Made by a program: the position numbers and the translations under genes. A stretch of 13,528 nt of DNA from Flammula alnicola (taxonomy: Eukaryota > Basidiomycota > Agaricomycetes > Agaricales > Strophariaceae), in contig JADNRV010000775.1 in the NCBI GenBank assembly GCA_015499995.1, forward strand, positions 1-13,528, in the 5' to 3' direction. Of this stretch, positions 7,793 to 13,528 are shown one piece after another (position 1 is the first letter of the stretch; every line of letters starts with the position of its first letter). The notes below the pieces were generated by a model that was not told the origin of the DNA, did no database searches, and saw only the letters and a program-made list of their open reading frames with translations.

Positions 7793-7882
7793 ATGGCCAT
7801 CCAAGGCTTCAGCGTAGACCCGCAGTGGGATATCCGCTTTTCTACACCTTTTGACGGAGTACTGATCGTATCTCATCTACAT
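7793..7882 (+). pseudogene. possible gene start interrupted by the E-element insertion
   Basis: Not recognised. ATG at 7793 lies in a good eukaryotic context (CCACAATGGCC) after a pyrimidine-rich leader. It opens MAIQGFSVDPQWDIRFSTPF and about ten more codons, and the inverted-repeat element begins at 7884. The same frame is open further upstream, so the start is a guess. Beyond the element, at 9035, the joined frame stops after about a dozen codons. It may be the 5' end of a disrupted gene or a chance frame. Confidence 0.25.
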
Positions 7883-7883
7883 A

Positions 7884-7926
7884 GTCACGTGAGCTATGTC
7901 AAATGTCCCGAACTCAGGACTTTTGG
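7884..7926 (+). repeat. left terminal inverted repeat of element E
   Basis: Starts GTCACGTGAGCTATGTC and ends CTCAGGACTTTTGG. Pairs with 8990-9032 with one C/T difference. Confidence 0.92.
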
Positions 7927-8328
7927 GAGATAGCATTCGAAGGGAAGCACATTAGGTAAATTTTATCTAATGTCCGAAATTTAAGGTAGTGTGTTGATGT
8001 GCTTACAACGTTACAGCGAAAAATATCAAGTCTCTGAATCACAGTGCGTGGGTCGGCAATTTTCGCATTTATGGCACATCAATCACACTGCAGTGCAGGT
8101 AAGAAGGGCTCCTTACAGGATCTGAGTCGACAAATTTTTTAATTCGATGTGCATAAGTATTTGCGCCAAAAGACCTAAGGCATACCACGAGAACTGCGGG
8201 CAAGCGTCGTGTGCGAGCAAACCCCCTACTGACGGGCAGTTTGAAGCAAGCCGATTGCTGCGACATAACATAAAGAAAATAAAGATAAACAAAGAACGGC
8301 ATCCTAAAAAGGTGGATTGATCCGAACC

Positions 8329-8870
8329 TACTCTCGATAGAGGCTGGGGCATCAAATAAACCTAGCCCTAGGGTTACATTTAAAGATTTTTCGCCATCAG
8401 GTGGCCTCGCCACCGCGCTATTTGGGCTAAGTATTTCCTCCACAAAATCACCATATTGCTGCGAGCTCCGTAAAGTATTGCTCATAATAATAGTAGTCCT
8501 GCCTTACTAATAGAAAGACTGTTGTAGGCCAAAACAACATCTGCTCCTGTTGGTGCACAGGCAACAACATTGTTGCCACTGTTGGGCAACTTTGGTCTTG
8601 AAACAGCAATGTCACTTCTTGAATATGTGTAGGCCTAAATCTGTGGGCCTCGGTTGTGATTTAGAGTCTTTTTTTTATGTTAGAATAAGGCTTGGGGTTA
8701 GTATTTCGTTGGTATTTCGAAGAAAGGGGATTATTTCCAAAATAGTCAACGCGAATACTCATCGAATGGCACGGTGGCGAGGTCACCTGATGGCGAAAAA
8801 TCTTTAAATGTAACCCTAGCGCCCGAGGGATAGCCGAAGCCCAAAGTTGCCAGCCTCTCTATCGAGAGGA
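8329..8870. mobile_element. nested inverted-repeat element N (542 bp)
   Basis: Inverted repeats at 8329-8415 and 8772-8870 share the tip CTCTCGATAG, the block AGGGTTACATTTAAAG and the run TTTTTCGCCATCAGGTG. About 20 bp between the first two differ. GAACC occurs directly outside both ends (8324-8328 and 8871-8875) and is taken as a 5-bp target duplication. It splits what would otherwise be continuous Q-to-P sequence. The centre carries no long coding frame, only an 8-bp hairpin GGCAACAA/TTGTTGCC at 8560-8577. It is a MITE-like element without its own enzyme, and its superfamily is not determined. Confidence 0.75.
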
Positions 8871-8989
8871 GAACCCGTTCATTTGTTTATTTGGCTATTG
8901 CTTTATCAACACAGCCACCCTCCCTTTTCATATCAACTCCCCCTCACATAAGTCGTCCTCGAGATACGAGAGGTGGTTTTAGGAGCCTG

Positions 8990-9032
8990 CCAAAAGTCCT
9001 GAGTTCGGGACATTTAACATAGCTCACGTGAC
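8990..9032 (-). repeat. right terminal inverted repeat of element E
   Basis: Inverted partner of 7884-7926, followed immediately by the TA at 9033-9034. Confidence 0.92.
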
Positions 9033-9160
9033 TAGATTATCCACCTCGACGCAAACGCCGCATAATTATTAATATAATTAACGCGGCGCCAATGCAATGC
9101 GCTATCAAGACAAGAAGATAATCCCGTTTATCTTCGTCAAGTTCCGAACTTGACGGTGAG

Positions 9161-9812
9161 TTGGATGCAATTTACGACGACATTTTCTGTGGATCCGATG
9201 TTCTTGATTTAGCCGAGGACTTGAAATTAACAAGCGACGATACAACCGTGATCTTTTCGCTTGACGGTGCTCAACTCTATCAGAGCAAGAAATCCGACAC
9301 CTGGATCGCCATTTGGATCATTACAAATTATGAAAAGACTCGATATCGCTCCAAGCATGTTCTCCCTGCTGCAATCGTTCCTGGGCTTAACAAGCCCAAA
9401 AACATTAATTCATTTTTCTCCCGCACCTTCCACCACCTTTCGGTCATTCAACGCGGGGACAATGGCGTTCGAATCAAGATATATGATGCCGTCAAACATA
9501 CCGCTGTTTCATCACGCACTTGTCTCTTATGCGCCACCGCAGATGCCTTAGGTTTGATAGATAGAGGTCGACAGTGGTCGCGTTGGCCACCACGGCAAAC
9601 ATGGCTGTAGGAAAGGCTGTCCATTCCATGGCCGACATAACCCCTCGAGCGGGTATTACTTTGGGGCACATTTGAAGCCAAATAATTACGCTGTCCAGGA
9701 CTGTAATCATCCTGACTTCGACTTCCATCAATTCAGCCGCCATCTGTCTCCAGACACCTACAACAACCTTAACTCTGATATTAATTCTCTTGATCATTCC
9801 GGGACTGGCTGA
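9161..9812 (+). pseudogene. Tnp2/Plavaka-type (CACTA-like) transposase fragment
   Basis: Frame 1 from 9161 reads motifs typical of basidiomycete Tnp2-like transposases: TTVIFSLDGAQLYQSKKSDT, WIAIWIITNYEKTRYRSKHV, then LPAAIVPGLNKPKNI, RTFHHLS and ATADALGL. A 4-bp tandem duplication (GATA at 9556-9559 and 9560-9563) then shifts the frame. The continuation (frame of 9582-9809) reads VGHHGKHGCRKGCPFHGRHN, SSGYYFGAHLKPNNYAVQDC and NHPDFDF, stopping at TGA 9810-9812. The family protein is normally many hundreds of residues longer, and both its N-terminal part and everything after this point, including the conserved PLDLMHL region, are missing. It lies 3' to element E and its end overlaps the minus-strand C2H2 gene. 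No terminal repeats of its own were found. Confidence 0.88.
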
Positions 9813-10318
9813 ACTGACGGCGGCAGGTGTTGTACTTTTGTTGAAAGACGTAGCGTTTTGTGAGGGTAGTGAGTATTCACGTGGTCCTTCATCGATCTTG
9901 CATTTTGATACGTTACATCGCAGGACTCGACGCAGCACCGCAAGGGGCTGGTTTGGGTGACACGGTAGCATATGCCAATATCTTCCCTGTTTTCTCCTGG
10001 ATGGGTGTCAGCAGTAAGAATAAGAGAATGAGAGGCGGGTCGTACCATGGGTCAGTTGAACACTGAGGGCATGCACCATTGACATGTGTGTTTTGCGCGC
10101 GTTTACACTCACTTGCTTAAGCATACACACATTGCATAGCACAATCCTGGGGAGAGGTGGTTAGCCTGGTGAAAAGGAAGAAGAAGAGACTTACGGGGAT
10201 GACATCGTTTGGAAACGAGAAGATGTTGGAGAAAAAAGAATGTTGTACCTGCTTTTATATGGAGAATGTGCGCTTTATCTTTCATCTTTGTCATGCGCTC
10301 ACAGTGTTGTTCTGACAT
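9794..10318 (-). CDS. spliced C2H2 zinc-finger protein gene
   Basis: Four exon pieces are joined by three short introns on the minus strand: 10147-10194 (GTAAGT, GCTAACC branch, CCCCAG), 10063-10112 (GTGAGT, CCTCAG) and 9997-10045 (GTACGA, CTGAC branch, ATCCAG). Phases agree throughout from ATG 10316-10318. The last exon encodes CCVESCDVTYQNARSMKDHV then NTH (9869-9937), an exact classical finger: C-x4-C-x3-Y-x5-M-x2-H-x3-H, likely to bind nucleic acid. The frame ends at 9794. A second phase-consistent reading exists from ATG 10203-10205 (MSSPIVLCNVCMLKQC), which has a TATA box at a sensible distance but no finger. I prefer the finger reading because the motif is complete. The 3' end overlaps the Tnp2 fragment, so the C-terminus may be truncated by or derived from transposon DNA. 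Confidence 0.55.
10252..10260 (-). promoter_or_regulatory. TATA box, minus strand
   Basis: ATATAAAAG on the minus strand lies about 50 nt upstream of the ATG at 10203-10205, with a pyrimidine-rich leader between. It supports transcription starting here, but conflicts with a start codon at 10318. Confidence 0.45.
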
Positions 10319-11061
10319 ATGCCTGTAGGGCTATTTTACCTGCAAGCGGCTATGGGCGTCGTTCTGTGTAGTGCTATTTTACGTGCAAGATGTATCGGCG
10401 GCGAGCAAGCGGCCATGCGAATGCACTGTACTTTGTGACAGGAACAGCTTTTGGAACCTTCAATATTCCATTTCAAGGAAAGTGCGTCTTTGCGATTACA
10501 GCGTTCAATGCCTATTTGCACGTAAAAGGGCGCACCCGTATACACGTGCAGGTACACAGGCCACGGCTAAGCGCGGGTACGTCAGGCCGAACGATACCTT
10601 GAACAGGCACCTTTCGCGAATGGAGGAGACCCTGAACAGGCGCGGTCTTAAGGTACCCCACTGCGGGTACGATATTCTGCGTGTTAGAATGCAAACACCT
10701 TCTCGCTTGACATTTTGCAAGCGCATGTTATTTTACGTGTGCGGCGTTCAGAAAAAAAAACGTTGCACGGGGTGTCATCAATGGTACGAGTGCATACCGT
10801 TTACATGTGAGATGACACATTGCTTACATGGGTGACAAGCTGCATGCAGTGTGTTATTCTTCACCCTCCCGTCACCGACTCGGATAGATGAGATAACTGT
10901 CGCTCTTTGATCACAAGATCAAGGAGAAGTAAGTAGGTAACGAACATGTAAGTATAGAGTGACGGCTCTCAATAAGACGCCCACTGGAACGCTTACGGTG
11001 TATTTATATACGACATCCCAGGTACGTCAGTATGTTTTTTGTCTGCACTCAATACTTACAA
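10319..11061. other. region without a supported gene
   Basis: A 154-codon plus-strand frame (10371-10835) is the longest object. Its product is rich in Cys and Arg, has no domain I know, and contains internal echoes (LFYV twice, from CTATTTTACGTGCAAG and TTATTTTACGTGTGCG; CCTGAACAGGC-like units near 10600 and 10632), suggesting degenerate repeat DNA. 10860-11060 holds nothing recognised beyond a GTAAGT next to the end of the following minus-strand gene. Confidence 0.4.
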
Positions 11062-12234
11062 TCAGTGCACCTTGAAGCTGGTTCCACTTCTCCCCGAACG
11101 TCGCGACTTCTTCATTTTTGACGCTTGACGTGAGGGTTGCTGACTAGGCGCCCCATCATGGCGGTATGTTGGTGGTCGTCGAGGTAGACGGGACGGTCGG
11201 TTCCCTGTCCATGCGTAACCCTACGTTTATGGCAGTGAAGTGGCGACGTCGATGTGGGGCTGTTTTTGGCTGGACGCCTGCCTTTTCATCCTCCTCCTAT
11301 ACACCTATTAGAATATGAATTAGTCGAGAAATTGATATCGTCAAAAAGTGTTCACCATCCGGTTAGTTTGTTGCCGTCTATTCCAGTCCATTTCACTGAG
11401 GATTTTCCAGAGTGGCTGAGATGTCTGCCAAAGGAATAGAGCCAGGGAGAATATCGCCAGTCCCAAGCGAATGCGCAGAAGCTTCAGAACGCTGTTTCAC
11501 TGGTTCATCAACTCCATCGAGTTCCCGATGGTCATGCACATTCTCGTTGCGCTTGTCATCTCCATGTTCCCAAATCGAGTACACGACACCATCCCGAGAT
11601 GTTTTGTAGTGGTAGCTTCGAACCTCGCGTTCAACATGCATGATTTCCGAAGAACAAGACGGACAGGAGCCAGCGATCTGTAGCTGCCATGACCTAGTAT
11701 GAGTCTTTGGTCGAATAGGACATTTGCATTTGAATTACTGCAGAACAGAATCCCACAACAGACAAGGTATTCTGCCTGAATTCCGTGCAGTTTGACATTG
11801 CCGCCTGATCGCCAGACCAATTTCGTGGTGTTCCACTTCGGATGTTCCATTCCGTGTGGGTGTGCACGGCGCTGAAAGCCCTGCGGCTAATCGAAGCTAG
11901 CCGAGTTAGAATCTATATCACCAATTAGCTGTTTCATAAACAAATAGAAACAAATTTTCGGACTTACTTTCGGGGTTTGGCTGTGCTAACACATCTCCAT
12001 CCTCCTTTTCCCTCTCAGCTGTAGAATTCAAAGCAATAATTGTTGCAACCCTGGTTGAGATGGCAGTATTTCGGTGTTCAATGAAGCTGTCTTTGCGCAT
12101 TCGGCAGATTATATGGAGAACTTGACGGGCCAGACAGGGAATTTACAGTTTCGAGTGGATGGGGTGGCATATATTGCATGGGTGGTTGCGGGTATTGCGG
12201 AGGGAAGGGAGGATAACCTGGCAAATTGTAAAAG
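11062..12234 (-). pseudogene. decayed gene with GCM1/FLYWCH-like zinc-binding region (Mutator-like type)
   Basis: Reading leftward: a Pro/Gln/Tyr-rich segment (12091-12234, YPPFPPQYPQPPMQYMPPHP); an acidic exon (STAEREKEDGDVLAQ) ending at a GTAAGT intron of 70 nt (11897-11966, CTAAC branch); then, in phase, HTEWNIRSGTPRNWSGDQAA. After a frame change comes CCGILFCSN, and after another CKCPIRPKTHTRSW, AGSCPSCSSEIMHVE and VVYSIWEHG, followed by TGDILPGSIPLADIS. The spacing of Cys pairs, RPKT and the closing WEHG resembles the GCM1/FLYWCH-type zinc module of basidiomycete Mutator-like (MULE) proteins. A last exon, 11062-11220, ends in a basic tail (KMKKSRRSGRSGTSFKVH) with TGA at 11062-11064. At least two frame changes make it non-functional as read. 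No DDE domain is visible. The family assignment is by eye. Confidence 0.5.
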
Positions 12235-12582
12235 TAACTTTAGTATTGACTGTCCTTAATGTTCCTTCCGAGTCTCCAACTCGAAGCAAGGCCCACCGTG
12301 ATAGACCAACGTACGACTGATGTCTGATGCGAAAGTATTTACTTATCATTTCTCGCCCAAATACCAGCCTAGCCTGACCTAACCCGAACAGAACGTCAAA
12401 CGGCTTACAATATCTATTATTTGGGGTCAGCTTTATTCTCCTTACTGTACTGTATTCTTTCAAAACTGCTTCTGTTGCTACTGAATTATATGGATTCAAG
12501 TGTGGTATTGAACATTACATGAAATCATGACAAACACTAAAAACCATTTCACCTAGCACCATCCAGCGTTCGGGTTCTGATT
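12235..12582. other. intergenic, no gene supported
   Basis: A 118-codon minus-strand frame (12143-12499) overlaps the better-supported proline-rich frame and has no motifs, so it is discounted. No repeats or regulatory motifs were recognised. Confidence 0.4.
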
Positions 12583-13413
12583 TCATCCTCTTGGCTGTTG
12601 GACGTGGAGACGGTGAATCAGGAGGGGACATCGGGATTCTGTAAGGTTGAGGTTCATTCGAAGTTCGTTGAGGGGATGTCTCCCAGTCGGTTGCATTCGA
12701 ATCACCGATGATCGCTTTGTTTGTGTTTTGCGTGATCTGAGCACTTGCAGCCCTGCCTCGTTCAAGGCATCTAGCTCAGAATCTTCGGAGCCCAATACCC
12801 TGTCGAGGATTGCGAGGACACGGTCGTGGACAGCACGGTATTCGAATCCACGATGAGTATGAGCAAGTCTCAGTAGGTTAAACCATTCCGACACGAGTGG
12901 TTTGAGAGGGTCGAAGTAAGGGTGAAGATTACTTAAAATATACCTCTCGAAATTTTCGGAGGCTCTGAAGATGCGTTCTTTGTTGTCACGAAGGCGACCG
13001 AAGTCACTTTCAAAAACACACCACACCACAATCCGAAGTCGCCGACAACTTTCATTGTATGTTGCAGGCACGTCCTTCAGGTCGATGGTGAGTTCTTCTC
13101 GGCGTTCACCTCCTGGTCCTTTCCGAGTCAAGCATATCTGGACGAGCACCCAGAAAAAATGACTCAAGGTCATGCACGGCGTCATGGTACACCTTCTCAT
13201 GCGTAAAATAGGATGTGCCAGACATCCACAGATCCCTACGACACGAAATGGGTCATCAAGTTCAGCGACGGCAAGGAGTATTTGAAGGTCAAAACTTTTA
13301 GCATTGCTCGCGCCGGAATTATGCGCGATAGAGGGACGCTTACGTGGGTCGTGGTCCCTTATCGTCCAGGACCGTCGTCGGCAGCTAGCCAAGCATCGCG
13401 AAGTCCCCAACAA
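12583..13413 (-). CDS. hypothetical protein, 276 aa, unknown function
   Basis: This is the longest uninterrupted frame in the window, from ATG 13411-13413 to the stop at 12583-12585. I do not recognise it. From about residue 40 it looks protein-like: a mixed hydrophobic segment (HFFWVLVQICL, about residues 85-95) that is too short and charged-flanked to be a clear membrane span, then helical, Leu/Glu/Arg-rich sequence (NFERYILSNLHPYFDPLKPL, HDRVLAILDRVLG, SELDALNEAGLQVL) and a basic tail. No signal peptide or catalytic motif is seen. Residues 1-40 are Arg/Ser-rich and may be non-coding, and a GTAAGC lies near 13341, so the true start could be an upstream exon beyond the window. No clear promoter was found. 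Confidence 0.5.
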   Translation of the reverse strand: MLGTSRCLASCRRRSWTIRDHDPRKRPSIAHNSGASNAKSFDLQILLAVAELDDPFRVVGICGCLAHPILRMRRCTMTPCMTLSHFFWVLVQICLTRKGPGGERREELTIDLKDVPATYNESCRRLRIVVWCVFESDFGRLRDNKERIFRASENFERYILSNLHPYFDPLKPLVSEWFNLLRLAHTHRGFEYRAVHDRVLAILDRVLGSEDSELDALNEAGLQVLRSRKTQTKRSSVIRMQPTGRHPLNELRMNLNLTESRCPLLIHRLHVQQPRG

Positions 13414-13528
13414 GATTCGAACTCAACCCCCGAATTGCCGAGAGAAGCACCACAGGTTATTTTACTCATTTCATCCCTTGCTAATCGCCCAAAGGGTACG
13501 GAGCGTACACCGAAAAAAAGTTGTCATA

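Larger units (their letters stand above)
7884..9032. mobile_element. non-autonomous TA-target DNA transposon (element E, 1149 bp)
   Basis: The first 43 bp (7884-7926) and last 43 bp (8990-9032) are inverted repeats that match at 42 of 43 positions, with tips GTCACGTGAGCTATGT. They are flanked on both sides by TA (7882-7883 and 9033-9034), the target duplication expected of the Tc1/mariner superfamily. Inside are module Q (7921-8328), the nested element N (8329-8870) and module P (8877-8989). No transposase is encoded, so movement would need an enzyme from elsewhere. The near-identical termini suggest fairly recent activity compared with the decayed neighbours. Confidence 0.85.

Noticed and set aside
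8069..8485. 138-codon minus-strand frame
   Set aside because: It is the complement of repeat module Q plus the end of element N. The related copy at 5147-5552 gives similar chance frames.
9492..9971. 159-codon minus-strand frame
   Set aside because: Mostly antisense to the confident Tnp2-like fragment. Only its first part might be an alternative reading of the C2H2 gene.
10371..10835. 154-codon plus-strand open frame
   Set aside because: Cys/Arg-rich, no domain, and built partly from internal repeats. It is described with the surrounding region instead of as a gene.
13385..13450. tRNA-like B-box (GAGTTCGAATC) on the minus strand
   Set aside because: No matching A-box, acceptor stem or anticodon arm could be folded, and the T-stem has mismatches.

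Overview
The window looks like a gene-poor, repeat-rich stretch of a filamentous fungal chromosome, most probably a mushroom-forming basidiomycete (Agaricomycetes). Three things point there. Candidate introns are 48-82 nt long with GTRNGT donors, CTAAC/CTGAC/CTAAT-like branch sites and close AG acceptors. The mobile elements include a Tnp2/Plavaka-type transposase and a Tc1-like transposase of the kind common in that group. The recognisable host genes resemble fungal ATM1 and HIR1. I see no bacterial operon, ribosomal RNA, convincing tRNA or CRISPR array.

Layout. 1-700: two small head-to-head candidate genes, the minus one running off the left edge. 955-1305: internally deleted Tc1-like transposase. 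1324-3040: no recognised gene. 3050-3890: spliced minus-strand gene with a convincing C-terminus. 4100-4900: empty. 4909-9032: a mosaic of dispersed repeat modules, named here A, P, Q, N and E. Embedded in it are fragments of a HIR1-like WD40 gene (minus) and an ATM1-like ABC transporter gene (plus), both still carrying introns. At its right end is a clean 1149-bp inverted-repeat element (7884-9032) with a second 542-bp element nested inside it. 9161-9812: Tnp2/Plavaka transposase fragment with one small frame break. 9794-10318: spliced minus-strand C2H2 zinc-finger gene. 11062-12234: decayed minus-strand gene with a GCM1/FLYWCH-like zinc-binding region of the type found in fungal Mutator-like proteins. 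12583-13413: 276-codon open frame of unknown function.

The genes do not form a pathway. The most informative structures are repeat architecture: P and Q occur in circularly permuted order in two copies, and the ATM1 and HIR1 fragments lie between inverted copies of one repeat end, as expected of transposon-mediated gene-fragment capture. Small tandem duplications (10 bp in the ATM1 fragment, 4 bp in the Tnp2 fragment) account for two frame or splice lesions. I found no coherent new biochemical system. All family names come from reading motifs by eye, with no database search.
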